This document shows positions 32,444-45,069 of a DNA stretch of 64,000 nucleotides, in pieces (position 1 is the stretch's first letter; every line of letters starts with the position of its first letter). Where the stretch lies: contig CM060849.1 of assembly GCA_030737835.1 (NCBI GenBank), positions 30,803,080-30,867,079 of the forward strand, read 5' to 3'. The position numbers and the translations under genes were made by a program. The notes under the pieces were generated by a model. It was given only the letters and a program-made list of their open reading frames with translations. It did not search any database and had not been told where the DNA came from. The DNA comes from Acorus gramineus (taxonomy: Eukaryota > Streptophyta > Magnoliopsida > Acorales > Acoraceae).

Positions 32444-32644
32444 ATAGGGTTTATTGTTTTTATCTGGGGGTAAAATGGACATTTCCCATGTGGTGTTAAT
32501 GGATGGTTAGATTGACTGACAAAGGGGTTTTTTTGGATTCATGGGTGTGTTTACATGGGGTTATATGGATATATGAAAAAGTCAAGGGGTTATGTGGATA
32601 TATGACAAATTACAAGGGATTATATGGATTTTTTTCTTTAAAAT

Positions 32645-35600
32645 GATATATCACATTTATTAAATACATGTTATATATGTAAATAAAATAAAAAAAGATA
32701 CAAAAACTTTGTAATGATTAAATAAAATAATATATGCATGTCTAATATACTTCTAACAAGTACGTAGAATATTATTTATAAAAACATTTTTCTGTATAAT
32801 TACAAAATTTTACCTTAATTTGTAAAATAATGTAGCAATTTTTCATAGAATGAAATTGAGATTAGATTTAATGATTATCTTTAATTTGAATAATTAAAAT
32901 TTTAATACATTGATTATTATTTACGTAAATATGATTTTGAAATCTTCTCATAAAATAAATTTATGATTTAGCTAAATTTCATTTGAAATCTTAAATTTTG
33001 AATAAATAAGATGTGTAAGTAATTGTAAAATTTATGAGAGAGTAAAAACGAAAATGAAAATCTCAGTCACTTTCCCTTAATAAGTAATAGATGTATTTTT
33101 ATAAATGATAAAATATACACTCCAATAAATTGTGTGGACTAATTTACATAAACAAAACTTTCAAGCTAGATGTTTATCTATGCATGTAACTAACAAGATA
33201 TATGAGAGTAAGCGTAAATAACAGCCCAAAAATTGAGTTCTAGAGAACTTCAACGGAGATCCAGCTTCAGCTGATTGGTTCGTATTAGAGCCCACATATA
33301 GATTGGATCATCGTGGTCAACTTAGTCCGATTGTAAAATATGGAAAAATGATATGTTCAACATCCATTGCAGTCTCAATTGTAGCCCACACCATATCTTT
33401 TTTTTTATAAAAAAAAATCATACACTCTTCAAGTGAAGTGCATATTGTTAAATGAAGTATATACTAAGATACATTAATATATTTTTTTCAAGTAAATAAA
33501 AAGGTAAAATGTTTTGCGTCATATACTACGATAAATATTTCATACGTTATGATAACACAGTATATACTATGTTATCATAGCATATTAAGCTGCAAAACAG
33601 ACTGAGTGTATCAACGCTACTAAAATATTCATTTAGCTTCTATGGCCCACTAGACCTGAATTATTATGGGCTGATGTTATCTTATTGATCAACCCGGGCT
33701 CTATATATTCTTGTTGTGCGGATTCATATTTGTGTGAAATTTACTTTGAAAAAAATATATTCAACCTTGTGTACATTCCTATGTATATATATGGTGTTTT
33801 TCAAAATGTGAACTTGTCTATTGAAGGCATATTATTATAAAAATAAAATATGTATTGAGATATACTGATTATTGTTTTTTATTTTTAAATGAATGCAATG
33901 TTATAATACAATATATGGGCGGCTTGAGGTGTGCTTCTGAGATGCATACGGAGCCAAAAAAATTGACTATCTCATCACTCATTCACTTCAATCATATCCA
34001 TTAAATTTCATTTTGTGTCTGCGTATTCTCCTTAATTTATTGTTTATGCTATATATTTCTACTACTAATTAAAGGGGGAATTAAAAATACATGGAGTCCC
34101 CATTGTATTTTTTTATTATTGAATATTTTATTGTTTCATATTGCTTAAATTTTTTTTAATTGTGATATTGTATTTTTAATTAAGCGTACCCATAAGACTG
34201 TTTTTATGGGTATTTAATTTGGCATGTAAAAACCAAAATCCATACCATTTTCCATGCACGAATTGAATTAACCTTTAAAAAATGAATTTCGATAGGAACC
34301 CATTGTATCGGTGCTGTTTTCACACAATGATTCCATGTAAAATAATTCTTACAAAAAATTCCATGCAAATTAGGTGCAAACCAATCATCAATAATTTTAT
34401 TTTGTCACCCACCGGCCAAACCGATTTGATGGGTGTAAACCATAAAATTCAATCGTAACCCAAGTACCCATCTCATTCATTACACATGTTAAACATGTTA
34501 TGATAAAGCTTTTTTTGTAGGCTAATATTTCATTATATTTATTTTATTTTTAATTTTTTCTAATTAAATATCTTCATCAAACTCAAGAGGATAACCTCTA
34601 CCAACCAACTAGAGATGGTTTGGCTCTAACAATCATATTTTTATCACCTCAATCCAGATCAATCTCTTGCCTTTGTTGTTTTAGTAGAGGGTTTTTAGTC
34701 GAATTTCCAGATGCTTTATAGAAAGAGTTCCTTCTAACAATGACAAAGTTTGGTAGAGTTTCAGTGTCAAGTGAAAGAGAAATGGATGATGCTGTTGTCA
34801 ATGGTTGGTGCTCCATCTGGCCCCTCACAGCTCATGCTCATGGTTTTTTTTTTTTTTTTTTTTATTCCGTTGCACCTCAGTGCGAAACTCATCTATTTTC
34901 TGGAAAATGATGTTCAGCCCTTATGCAGTTTCAATTACAGTTTACACTAAGTTTTTTTTTTATTATTTTAAATCATACACTTCTTCATTAAAATTTATGC
35001 TGTTATATGAAATGAAGTATATACTGAGATATATTAGTGTACTTTTTTTTTGCGATGAAAAAATAATTTTTTTTTACGCCGTACATTATGAAAGAACCTC
35101 ATACACTATAATAACGCAATACATACTATGATATCACAGTGTACGGGAATACAAAATGAACAATAAATCGGACTGAGTGTATGAAGGCTGCTTTTTTTTT
35201 TTTTCTGTCTTCATATTACACATTATTATAAGATTGTTCAATGATCCCTACCGTCCAAGACTTGAACACGACTGATATAAACACATCATTGTCTACATGG
35301 TTTAAGTTGTACTGGAACCACTAAATACATATATATTGCGCATGATAAAAATCTCTGTCTTTAATCAAGTGGATATAGTATTCATTTTGTGTATATCACT
35401 TTCAATCACTTTCATTGAGAGCTTGATAGAAATTGAATTGTCTGATTTTGCTTGGAAGGACATAAAATTTTTATTCTAAAATACGTTGATATAGAGCCCA
35501 ACTACCTGCATGCAATACACATGATTAATTGATGTAGCACAATGAAGGCATACGATGAGAAGACTGAAATATTTTTATGATTTGTTAGTAGGATTTGGAT

Positions 35601-36682
35601 TAGGCTTTATTGGTGGATAAATTTAGGATTTTATTTTCAATATTAAAACTAGTTTGCTATGAACAATGTTTTGTTTGTCAGTGTTCAAGTGAGTCAATTC
35701 AAGCAAGGATGTATCCATGGGACCGTATGAAGCATTAATTGGATATTTCAATTATTTTGATGTGGGAGAATTTTGGCGTTTTATTTTCACTTATCCCTTC
35801 AGATAGACTGCTAGCTTCCCAATGTTTAGCTAAGAATCCAATTTCTCATCTTGAAGGTCCAGAGTCTCAATATTCTTCAATCAACAGGGGACAAGACTTA
35901 AACCGAGAAATCTCAGTGAAAAGGGGATATTTCTAACAACTTGTCAAGATGTGGTTTGATTCATCTTATTCAAGTCTTGGACAATAGGGATCATTAATTG
36001 GAAGAATCTTAACATTGATGTATATATATCAATCTTATTCAATTCTTGGACAATATAGTAGGGATGAGGGCGGCTTCCCTCCTTATCACGAGGAGGAACA
36101 GATTCTTGGACAGTTGTTGATCATTCATATGAATATATCCACTAACTCTGAGTTTGAAGACAAACTCTCCCCAACTAGAAGAGAATTTTGCAAATTGAAT
36201 TTAAGGTTATTATAATTCTTTTAATTATATTATCTAGTTAATTAGTTAATGATTATTTTTCATAACCATAAATTTATTTGTGGATTTAAAAATAAGTTTG
36301 TTATATTTTGTTATGCTTAATATTAGTTGTAGCTAGGTTTTAAGATATTTTTTTATTGGTAATTAAAAATTGTATTGCTCTGAAATTTCAAAGGAATTTA
36401 GACTGATAGGAGGGAAAGATCAGTGGTACGTGCTAGTTTTATGATATTGAGTTGTTTTGAATTATTTCTTTAAGTTTAATTTTAAAAAATATTATGTGGG
36501 ACAATTTTAGCTTTATTTATGACTTTATTTATTCCCCTCTATCCTCTGAGTTCAGATTTTCTATGTTAAAGACACTGAAAATCCCTATAACAATCAATAA
36601 GTGGCTGTCTCGTAAGTAGTGCAGAAAATTATATTCACTTTTTAAATAGGCTTTTACTGGTTGTGTGGCAGTCTCTTATTGG
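32645..36682. other. AT-rich intergenic region with two related dispersed repeats
   Basis: No gene was seen. Segments 33360-33620 and 34960-35190 are diverged copies of one repeat, sharing ATACACT, GAAGTATATACT(A/G)AGATA, ATACATACTATG-like words and GACTGAGTGTAT. A poly-T tract is at 34844-34864. Open frames here are AT-biased. Confidence 0.5.
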
Positions 36683-36687
36683 CCACC

Positions 36688-37195
36688 TGATGCAGTGCCT
36701 TTGGAGATTAAAGTCTACCACCGTCGTGGAAGGAAAGAAAACAAAACAGGAAACAATTAATGTGATATAAATTTAGAGCAAAATTTGGAGAATCAAATTT
36801 ACATTGAATTCTCCTTATTTTTAGTCACATTAATTACTTATAACTTGGGTATTAAGTCACATATTATTTGAGTATTTATTTAGGAGCAATATATGGTAGG
36901 TTATGAGTTATTTTAGTAAGTTTTAATGATGTTTTATTGGCTCCATTATAGGGATCCGAATTTATATATTTTCCTTTTTTTTTCTTAAGTTTTCTTGCTT
37001 TGCAAGTCACATCACCCTATTTAAACATGTTAAGGGGTTGTGCAGAAAATAAATTAATAATATTTTGATTTTTCTAGTTACTTTGAGAGTTGTTTTTTTT
37101 ATTCCTTCTTCCGTCCTACGGAAAGGATTTTACGGATTCGACGTTGTTCGTCTTCGTCTTGTTTCTCGCAGCGTTTCGCGCTTCCGACTACGTCA
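36688..37195 (+). repeat. 5' LTR of the Ty3-gypsy element
   Basis: Matches 41660-42165. A TTTATATATTTTCC block near 36960 is a possible TATA box, and CTTTGCAAGTCACATCACCC follows. It ends CTACGTCA two bases before the primer-binding site. Confidence 0.95.
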
Positions 37196-37197
37196 AG

Positions 37198-37209
37198 TGG
37201 TATCAGAGC
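37198..37209 (+). other. Primer-binding site (initiator tRNA-Met type)
   Basis: TGGTATCAGAGC is complementary to the 3' end of plant initiator tRNA-Met, the primer of many plant copia and gypsy elements. Confidence 0.92.
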
Positions 37210-37223
37210 TACGGCTACACTTC

Positions 37224-40200
37224 ATGGCGACGGAAGGAGAACAAGGAAACCAAAACCTCGTCACTCTCGAGCGGTTTCAAGCATTGGAGGCTGCCGTTCA
37301 ATGGTTGATGGAGGTGATGGAGCGTGTGACGGTTTGTCAAGATCGGGAGCGTCCGGTGGTCGATGAAACCGTTCCACGGAGGACTCAAAATCCTCAAGTC
37401 CCTCGACACGACGAGGATGACTTCTCTGAAGAGGAACTCGATGAGTTTCTCGAGCCTGGACAAGCACGTGGGGGTCATCAACGACCGCAGGCGGCGGGTC
37501 GTGTCCACGATTTCCGGGTGAAGGTCGATTTACCTGAATTCAACGGCCAACTTCACATCGAGGATTTTCTCGATTGGATTGCGGCAGTTGAACGCTTCTT
37601 CGACTACATGGAGGTGCCTGATGCAAAGAAAACAAAGCTTGTAGCAATCAAGCTCAAAGGCGGTGCATCGGCATGGTGGGAACAACTGCAATTGTCTCGC
37701 ACCAGGATGGGTAAGCGTCCAGTTCGGACGTGGTACCGGATGAAGCAGCTTCTTCGTCAGCGATTTCTCCCTATCGACTACGATCAAGTTTTGTTCCAAC
37801 AGTACCAAAATTGTCGCCAAGGCAATAGGACTGTGAGGGACTATACGGAAGAGTTCTATCGATTGTCATCCCGAAATGACATCGTAGAAACAGAGGCACA
37901 ACGAGTGGCCCGCTACATCGGTGGGTTGAAGCTAACGATCCATGATTCGGTGTCTTTACACCCTATTTGGACGTTGTCAGATGCAGTAAAGATGGCGGAG
38001 AGGGTGGAGACTCTTCAAAGTCGATCAACTATGAGGAATATGCCTTATGGCAAGTCTGTTATCGATACTTTTCGATCTTCGGCGACATCCTCAGGAAGCA
38101 AGTTTGTTCCAAATACTGGAACAAGCAAACCTCCTCAGGCATTCCAAGGACGAGGCAGAGGACGAGGTGGAGAAGTTCCATCTTCAACCACCACGGTTCC
38201 TACGATGGCTCGAAGGGATCCGTATGAGTCCCAATTCGAGCAGAGGATAGTTTGCTATCGTTGTGGGCAGCAGGGGCACCGATCCAACCAATGTCCCCAA
38301 GGCAACCGTCGTCCCGTGAATCTAGTTGTCGGTGAAGACGAAGAAGAGGAGGATGCCCATTACTATGATAATGTTGGTGACGAAGCTGAAGATAGAGACG
38401 TTGAGGAGGAAATTCCAGCCATTTGCCCCCAAGGAGAATCCCTGGTGGTTAGGCGGCTGATGTACACACCCAAAGTGAAGGAGCCCTCTCAGCGTAACAT
38501 CTTCCGGACTAGATGCATGGTGCAACAGAAGGTGTGCAATCTCATCATTGACAGTGGCAGCAGTGAGAACCTCGTATCAAGGTACATGGTGGACAAACTA
38601 AAGTTGAAGACTGAAAAGCATCCTTCACCCTACCAGATTGGGTGGATCAAGAAAGGCGGAGAGACTAAGGTAACTGAACGTTGTCGAATTCCCTTTTCTA
38701 TTGGTCCATATAAAGATGATATTATGTGCGATGTAGTGGAAATGGATGCATGTCATTTACTTTTAGGTAGACCTTGGCAATTCGATCGAAATTCCTACCA
38801 TAGGGGCAAGGACAATGTCTATGTTGTACATCAAAACAACAAAAATATTGCTCTTATTCCTATGATAGATGAGGGTACTCCCAAAGCTTCTAAAGTAGAG
38901 GGACTCTCTTGTCTTTCCATAAAGGAATTTTTGAAAGAATCCAAGGATGGAGGGGAGGTACTTATGCTGGTGCACAAAGGGGAAGGGATACAGCCAACTG
39001 ATGTGCCAAAGGAGCTGGTACCCTTAATAAAGGAATTTCAGGATATTACAACTGAAGATTTGCCTGATAATCTACCACCAATGAGGGATATTCAACATAA
39101 TATAGACCTTATCCCAGGAGCTAGTCTACCTAATCGACCCCATTATAGAATGAGCCCTAAGGAGCATGAGATATTACAAGGGAAGGTAGAGGAGTTGTTA
39201 CAAAAGGGGTTTGTGAGAGTTAGCATGAGCCCATGTGCCGTTCCAGCCTTGATCATTCCCAAGAAAGATGGAAGTTGGAGGATGTGTGTTGATAGTAGAG
39301 CCATTAATAAAATCACAATCAAATATAGGTTCCCAATACCTAGGTTGGATGATATGCTTGACATGTTGGCTGGATCCAAAATCTTTTCCAAGCTTGATTT
39401 GAGGAGTGGGTATCATCAGATTAGGATCAGACCTGGGGATGAATGGAAGACTGCATTCAAGACCAAGGAAGGATTATACGAATGGATGGTCATGCCATTT
39501 GGGTTGACAAATGCACCTAGTACCTTTATGAGGGTGATGAACCAGATGCTTAGGCCCTTTATTGGCAAATTTGTTGTAGTCTATTTTGATGATATCTTGA
39601 TATATAGTCAGACTGAGGAAGAGCATATGAAGCACTTGAGGGCAGTACTATCAGTTTTACAAAATGAGAAGTTATACTTAAATCTTAAAAAGTGTAGCTT
39701 CATGACCAATCAGTTGGTGTTCCTCGGCTTTGTGGTTGGTGAAGAAGGCATTCATGTTGATACAGAAAAGATCCAAGCCATCCAAAATTGGCCTACACCA
39801 CAAAATGTGGGGGAGGTTAGGAGCTTCCATGGACTCGCTACCTTTTATAGGAGGTTTGTGAGAAATTTCAGCACTATTATGGCTCCAGTGACAGAGTGTA
39901 TGAAGAAGGGAAAGTTTGTATGGACTGATGGTGCTGAAAGGGCATTCCAGTTGATAAAGAAAAAGTTGACAGAAGCACCTGTTTTAGCTTTACCAGATTT
40001 TGAGAAGTTATTTGAGGTAGAATGTGATGCATCTGGAGTTGGCATCGGAGCAGTGCTATCTCAAGAAGGCCGACCTATTGCATATTACAGTGAGAAGTTG
40101 AGTGATGCCAGAAAGAAGTGGTCTACTTATCAGCTTGAGTTTTATGCCGTCGTGCGGGCCTTGAAGCATTGGAGACAGTATCTTATCCAGAGGGAATTTG

Positions 40201-41732
40201 TTTTATATACTGACCATCATGCCTTGAAATATATTAACGATCAACCTGTTATTAGTCATATGCATGCTGGGTGGATATCTTATTTGCAGGGGTACAATTT
40301 TGTACTTAATCACAAACCAGGCCAACAAAACAAGGTGGCAGATGCTCTTAGTAGACGAGTGTCTCTACTCACTACTATGGCTACGGAGGCGAAGGGCTTT
40401 GACTTCCTCAAGGCATTATACGCAATAGACGACGACTTTCAAGAGATTTGGATGGCTTGCAAGGATGCACCCACAGGTGATTATGTTCTTCAAGATGGAT
40501 ATTTGTTCAAAGGTAGCCGATTGTGCATTCCCAAATGTGCACTCCGACAAACTCTTATATCTGAGTTACATGGTGGTGGGCTTGGTGGACATCTTGGACG
40601 TGACAAGACAATTTCGGTGGTGGAGGAACGATATTTTTGGCCTCAATTGAAGAGAGATGTGACTAGATTTGTTCAGCGGTGCATGGTTTGTCAAACTTCT
40701 AAGGGTCAATCCCAAAACATAGGGTTGTACATGCCATTATCAGTTCCTAATGGGCCTTGGGAGGATATTTCTATGGACTTTGTGTTGGGTCTTCCACGGA
40801 CTCAACGAGGTTTGGATTCTGTTTTTGTGGTTGTTGATAGGTTTTCTAAAATGGCACACTTTATCCCGTGCAAAAAGGCGAAAGATGCGGCTTATGTTGC
40901 GAATCTCTTCTTTCGAGAGATTGTGCGGCTTCATGGCATACCGAAGTCCATCACATCAGACCGTGACACCAAGTTCCTAAGCTTATTCTGGAAGACATTG
41001 TGGCGACGATTTAACACGTCTCTGCAGTACAGCAGTGCATACCATCCCCAATCTGATGGACAGACTGAGGTCGTAAACCGAACGCTTGGCAACATGCTCC
41101 GGTGTTTGGCGAGCGAACATCCCAAGCAATGGGACTTAGCACTAGCTCAGGCGGAGTTTGCATTCAACAACATGAGGAATCGTTCCACAGATAAGTCACC
41201 TTTTGAGATCGTGTATGGACGACTACCCAAGCATACGTTAGATTTGGTACCTTTACCAAGTCTTGCGAGCGCAAACAAGAAAGTGGAGAACATAGTTGAA
41301 CACATGTTTCAAATTCAGCAGAGTGTCAAGAAGAAGTTGGAGGAGTCAAATGCCAAGTATAAAGTGGCTGCAGATAAAAAGCGACGTTTTAAGACTTTCG
41401 AAGAGGGAGATGAGGTGATGGTCTATTTGAGGAAAGAACGATTCCCAGTTGGCACATACAACAAGCTCAAACAAAAGAAGATTGGGCCATACAAAATCCT
41501 TAAGAAGATTAATGATAATGCTTATGTGGTGGACTTGCCAAACGAGGTGGGGATCTCAAAGACCTTCAATGTGTCTGATCTGTATGAATTCCACAATGAG
41601 GTTAATCCAGCAACAACTGCAACGAACTCGAGGACAAGTTCGCTTCAAGTGGGGGAGACTGATGCAGTGCCTTTGGAGATTAAAGTCTACCACCGTCGTG
41701 GAAGGAAAGAAAACAAAACAAGAAACAATTAA
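37224..41732 (+). CDS. Gag-pol polyprotein of the Ty3-gypsy element (1502 aa)
   Basis: The start is the ATG 14 bases after the primer-binding site; the frame stays open upstream into the LTR but that part is untranslated leader. In order (residues from this Met): gag capsid about 97-270; zinc knuckle [14 protein letters not shown] 344-357; protease [10 protein letters not shown] with Asp443; RT with [11 protein letters not shown] and YFDD at 787-790; RNase H with ECDASG (Asp935) and TDHHALKYI; integrase zinc finger about 1116-1156 and catalytic Asp1185, Asp1246, Glu1282 ([17 protein letters not shown]). The C-terminus has [20 protein letters not shown] but no recognisable full chromodomain. 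The stop lies 73 bases inside the 3' LTR, a property known for the CRM clade, to which RT also looks closest. No stop or frameshift is seen. Confidence 0.93.
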   Translation: MATEGEQGNQNLVTLERFQALEAAVQWLMEVMERVTVCQDRERPVVDETVPRRTQNPQVPRHDEDDFSEEELDEFLEPGQARGGHQRPQAAGRVHDFRVKVDLPEFNGQLHIEDFLDWIAAVERFFDYMEVPDAKKTKLVAIKLKGGASAWWEQLQLSRTRMGKRPVRTWYRMKQLLRQRFLPIDYDQVLFQQYQNCRQGNRTVRDYTEEFYRLSSRNDIVETEAQRVARYIGGLKLTIHDSVSLHPIWTLSDAVKMAERVETLQSRSTMRNMPYGKSVIDTFRSSATSSGSKFVPNTGTSKPPQAFQGRGRGRGGEVPSSTTTVPTMARRDPYESQFEQRIVCYRCGQQGHRSNQCPQGNRRPVNLVVGEDEEEEDAHYYDNVGDEAEDRDVEEEIPAICPQGESLVVRRLMYTPKVKEPSQRNIFRTRCMVQQKVCNLIIDSGSSENLVSRYMVDKLKLKTEKHPSPYQIGWIKKGGETKVTERCRIPFSIGPYKDDIMCDVVEMDACHLLLGRPWQFDRNSYHRGKDNVYVVHQNNKNIALIPMIDEGTPKASKVEGLSCLSIKEFLKESKDGGEVLMLVHKGEGIQPTDVPKELVPLIKEFQDITTEDLPDNLPPMRDIQHNIDLIPGASLPNRPHYRMSPKEHEILQGKVEELLQKGFVRVSMSPCAVPALIIPKKDGSWRMCVDSRAINKITIKYRFPIPRLDDMLDMLAGSKIFSKLDLRSGYHQIRIRPGDEWKTAFKTKEGLYEWMVMPFGLTNAPSTFMRVMNQMLRPFIGKFVVVYFDDILIYSQTEEEHMKHLRAVLSVLQNEKLYLNLKKCSFMTNQLVFLGFVVGEEGIHVDTEKIQAIQNWPTPQNVGEVRSFHGLATFYRRFVRNFSTIMAPVTECMKKGKFVWTDGAERAFQLIKKKLTEAPVLALPDFEKLFEVECDASGVGIGAVLSQEGRPIAYYSEKLSDARKKWSTYQLEFYAVVRALKHWRQYLIQREFVLYTDHHALKYINDQPVISHMHAGWISYLQGYNFVLNHKPGQQNKVADALSRRVSLLTTMATEAKGFDFLKALYAIDDDFQEIWMACKDAPTGDYVLQDGYLFKGSRLCIPKCALRQTLISELHGGGLGGHLGRDKTISVVEERYFWPQLKRDVTRFVQRCMVCQTSKGQSQNIGLYMPLSVPNGPWEDISMDFVLGLPRTQRGLDSVFVVVDRFSKMAHFIPCKKAKDAAYVANLFFREIVRLHGIPKSITSDRDTKFLSLFWKTLWRRFNTSLQYSSAYHPQSDGQTEVVNRTLGNMLRCLASEHPKQWDLALAQAEFAFNNMRNRSTDKSPFEIVYGRLPKHTLDLVPLPSLASANKKVENIVEHMFQIQQSVKKKLEESNAKYKVAADKKRRFKTFEEGDEVMVYLRKERFPVGTYNKLKQKKIGPYKILKKINDNAYVVDLPNEVGISKTFNVSDLYEFHNEVNPATTATNSRTSSLQVGETDAVPLEIKVYHRRGRKENKTRNN
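41647..41659 (+). other. Polypurine tract
   Basis: AAGTGGGGGAGAC sits directly before the TG of the 3' LTR and lies inside the coding frame, so it also encodes polyprotein residues. Confidence 0.85.
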
Positions 41733-42165
41733 TGTGATATAAATTTGGAGCAAAATTTGGAGAATCAAATTTACATTGAATTCTCCTTATTTTTAGTCAC
41801 ATTAATTACTTATAACTTGGGTATTAAGTCACCTATTATTTGAGTATTTATTTAGGAGCAATATATGGTAGGTTATGAGTTATTTTAGTAAGTTTTAATG
41901 ATGTTTTATTGGCTCCATTATAGGGATCCGAATTTATATATTTTCCTTTTTTTTTCTTAAGTTTTCTTGCTTTGCAAGTCACATCACCCTATTTAAACAT
42001 GTTAAGGGGTTGTGCAGAAAATAAATTAATAATATTTTGATTTTTCTAGTTACTTTGAGAGTTTTTTTTTATTCCTTCTTCCGTCCTATGGAAAGGATTT
42101 TACAGATTCGACGTTGTTCGTCTTCGTCTTATTTCTCGCAGCGTTTCACGCTTCCGACTACGTCA
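41660..42165 (+). repeat. 3' LTR of the Ty3-gypsy element
   Basis: Differs from the 5' LTR at AAC(A/G)GG-type transitions, several of them at CpG sites now TG or CA in this copy (TACGG to TATGG, TACGGATT to TACAGATT, TTCGCG to TTCACG). It encodes the last codons of gag-pol. Confidence 0.95.
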
Positions 42166-42349
42166 CCACCACAAGGATTTCCTGTATGATTCCTCTTCAT
42201 CTTTCATTGCATCACTGGGGGCATTTGACTCGAAGGATTGTTGATTTTAAGTACAAATAACATAAGTGTTGATATTTCAAATGAAAAATTGTTTGGTTCG
42301 ACAAGATAAATAAACTCTTATTTGCGGTGTTTATAGAAGGGTTTTTTTT

Positions 42350-42805
42350 AAGGGTTTTTTATTTTTAAGTCCCCATAAACTATATGATTCAGTGATCGAT
42401 CATTCACTTCTTCATATTTCAGTTAAAATCCCCGAATTTAAAGGATCTGTTCTTTTTAGTCCCTCCTTGACCAAGAATGAGGTCTTGAACCGTAAAAGAA
42501 CACTTTTCAATTTCAATTAAAATCTCATACCTCATAATTCTAATCTGGTCGAGGAAAACGACGGAAGTGGAAAGACCAGTGAGGCGACCATGATGGAGGT
42601 GCGGAGCATAATCAGAGAGAAAAAGAGAGAAAAGTTGTGTAAAGGGACTAAAAAGAAAACTAAATAATTTAGTGATAGGTCACTGCCAGTGACTAATAAG
42701 AAACATATCTTTTAAATCTAGAAACTTAAACTGAAATATGAAGAAGTGAAGAATCGATCACTAAATCATATAGTTTACAGGGACTAAAAACTAAAAAACC
42801 ATTTT
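42350..42805. mobile_element. Long-TIR MITE (MULE-like)
   Basis: The left arm (about 42355-42450) reads CCCATAAACTATATGATTCAGTGATCG-like sequence and CACTTCTTCATATTTCAG. The reverse of 42700-42800 gives CTGTAAACTATATGATTTAG and the same CACTTCTTCATATTTCAG. Arms are about 95 bp and roughly 85-90% alike. The interior has no gene. A T-rich target obscures the duplication. Confidence 0.7.
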
Positions 42806-43476
42806 TTTTTAATTGATATTTGATTCACCATTTTTTATAAAATAAAAAATTTGAGTGTAAAATGGTTTTTTAACCATCAATAAGCAATTAAAGTACTTTT
42901 TAAATAACCTTTAAACTATTTACTTATTTCAAAAGTACTTATAACAAATACTTAATTAAATAAACACCTAAATAAGAAATAAGTGTTTATTTTAAATGAT
43001 AAGATAAATAAATACTTATTTTCCATGGAACCAAACTCCTAATAAATCATTAACAATTTCCTTCGGTACTTGTATGGAAGTCGTTCTTCCCTTTCAAGAA
43101 GGATATCTCAGTGGATTCCTCGGTATCACCTCTTTTTCAAATTTTCCGGAACCAGTACCACTCGTATGATGGACTTTATTTAATTATGAGATGGCTCCAA
43201 CTGAGCAGATGCAATAAAAAAAAGGGATGGCAAAGGCTTCACCAAAACGGGTTGCTGGGGACATATATAATAATAATATCGATTGAAAGCTACGCTTTCA
43301 CATGGTAGTGATGCACAACAAGGACTAAATAGGATCACGTAGTACGTGCTAAATAAGCATTTTTGGGAGATTCATGTCTTGATATATTTGAGTTTGTTGA
43401 AATAATGACATATTCAGATTAATTTGTGTCAAAGTCTGTTCAAGTGCCAGGATTAATATGAAGAAAATCATTGCAC
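42806..43476. other. Intergenic, nothing recognised
   Basis: AT-rich with TTAAATAA-type words; no supportable gene, RNA or element end. Confidence 0.5.
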
Positions 43477-43479
43477 TTA

Positions 43480-43998
43480 GGCCATATTTGGTTAATTGGC
43501 TGGATTAGGATTATGTGAATCATGGGAGTCCAAATCCATGTGAATTGAGATTAGGAATCCTATCCACTTGTTTGATAAGAAAAATAATTCAGAAAATATT
43601 ATCGGGATTCTTAATCTTAATCATGTGTTTGGTAATACCTAAATTACAATATAAAAAGTATATATATTTAATATATATATATATTATAATAATAATATTG
43701 TAATTATAAATATTATATATAATATATATTTATTATATATATATGTTAATATATATAACATATAATTATAAGGGAGATGAAGAGCCAGGATCATAATGAC
43801 TTTTTTTCAATCTATCTGGATTGGGATTAGTGAAATATCACCGCTTGAGTGAGATTCCCAATCCCCTTAATCAATAATTCTCAATTTCATTCTTTCAATT
43901 TCAATCTCCCTTTTAAAATTCATACAAACAACTTATAGACATGTATTGGGATTCCCAATCCCAATCCAAGTGCCCAATTCTGCCATCCAAACATGGCT
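43480..43998. mobile_element. Tourist-like MITE with an AT-rich core
   Basis: The left end GGCCATATTTGG and the right end in reverse AGCCATGTTTGG are flanked by TTA on both sides (43477-43479 and 43999-44001). Subterminal sequence on both sides contains inverted versions of GGATTGGGA/TCCCAATCC. The core at 43650-43770 is almost pure A and T. Confidence 0.75.
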
Positions 43999-44128
43999 TT
44001 AGGTTTTTTTTTTTTTTTTTGTTCCACACTAACTAAATAAGTGCATCATTGTATATTAAGATGTAAATAGATGAAGTGGAGAAACTTATTGGTTACGTTC
44101 TTCCAACTCAAAAAATAAAATAAAATTA

Positions 44129-44300
44129 AGGGAAAAATCCATACAGCCCCTTGTAATCTGATTGAATCTTTATAACCCCCTAACTTTTCATAAAATCTAT
44201 ATAAAATATCCAGTAAATCAAAATAACCCCCTGAATAAAATTTCTGTTAACAGGTGATGAATATTTTGTGAATATTTTGTTTGATTAACCCTAACTGAAA
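44129..44300. repeat. Isolated terminal repeat of the Pack-MULE family
   Basis: AGGGAAAAATCCATACAGCC, then CCCCTTGTAATCTG, TTATAACCCCCTAAC and CCAGTAAATCAAAATAACCC parallel the left terminal repeat at 31172-31290. No partner end was found nearby, so it is a solo or truncated end. Confidence 0.6.
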
Positions 44301-44789
44301 ATACAATATACTAAAAACATATAATACGTTAAAAATGTGAAAGATCCTTCAATTAATGTCTTGAATTTTTAGAGAATTGTATGTCTTGAATTATTGCTGT
44401 CTCTAGGAATCATTAGCACGGCAAAACAATTGGGGTATGTTGTTTAGACAATATAATGGAACGATAATATTTGATGACATCCCTAATCCTTCAATTAATT
44501 AACAAGTATTCAATATATATAAATAGAAATATTCGATTTTTTATTGGTAAGAATTATTAGAAAGTTCCACCTTTCCACTTGCGTTTTTTGTTAGCATCCA
44601 TCACTCTTCATCCTTGTACGATGTTCGTTAAATTAAAAATATTTTAAAAAAATTGTTAAAGACCAACACCCTTAATTTTTTCAACTCATTTATATGCGAT
44701 ACAATATATTATGTTATATATACATAATATAATATAATGAAAATTCTAATGATTGTTAAATAAATGATACATGTTACAATTGAAAATGA

Positions 44790-45010
44790 GTTTTTTTGCA
44801 TATATACCCTTCAATTAACCCTATATTGTCAAAATCCCCCATAGGAAACTCTAAAATCGTAAATATCATTTGAATGTGTAAAAAAAGGCATTAACAATTT
44901 AAATCTTTTGAGAAGCATTGTTGGAAATAATAAATCAGTAGGGATTTTTTTGTCAAAATATGATTTTTTAGAGGTATACATGTGAAAATTTCATTAACAA
45001 ATATTGAGAT
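44790..45010. repeat. Small degenerate inverted-repeat element
   Basis: TTGTCAAAATCCCCC on the left and AGGGATTTTTTTGTCAAAAT on the right face each other, with CATATATACCC opposite GGTATACATG. It is probably an old MITE. Confidence 0.35.
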
Positions 45011-45069
45011 TAACAAATATGGATATGGATATGGATATGGATATAATTTTTCCCCTTCAGTCAACTTCA

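Larger units (their letters stand above)
31172..32636. mobile_element. Pack-MULE carrying host gene fragments
   Basis: Terminal inverted repeats of about 115 bp (31172-31287 and 32520-32636) share TCATATATCCACATAACC and GACTTTTTCATATATCCA. They are flanked by TTTAAAAT (31164-31171 and 32637-32644), an 8-bp duplication close to the 9 bp of Mutator elements. The 1.2-kb interior is strikingly GC-rich and holds a PPR-like fragment on the plus strand and a second coding-like fragment on the minus strand. No transposase is present. Confidence 0.8.
36688..42165 (+). mobile_element. Complete Ty3-gypsy LTR retrotransposon, chromovirus-like, intact frame
   Basis: It has 508- and 506-bp LTRs starting TGATGCAGTGCC and ending CTACGTCA, a primer-binding site TGGTATCAGAGC, a polypurine tract AAGTGGGGGAGAC and a perfect 5-bp target duplication CCACC (36683-36687 and 42166-42170). 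The LTRs differ at about seven substitutions and one short indel. The single gag-pol frame is uninterrupted. Everything required for an autonomous element is visible, and it is the youngest-looking insertion in the window. Confidence 0.95.

Noticed and set aside
41448-41742. 97-codon frame at the end of gag-pol
   Set aside because: Out-of-frame shadow of the integrase C-terminus.
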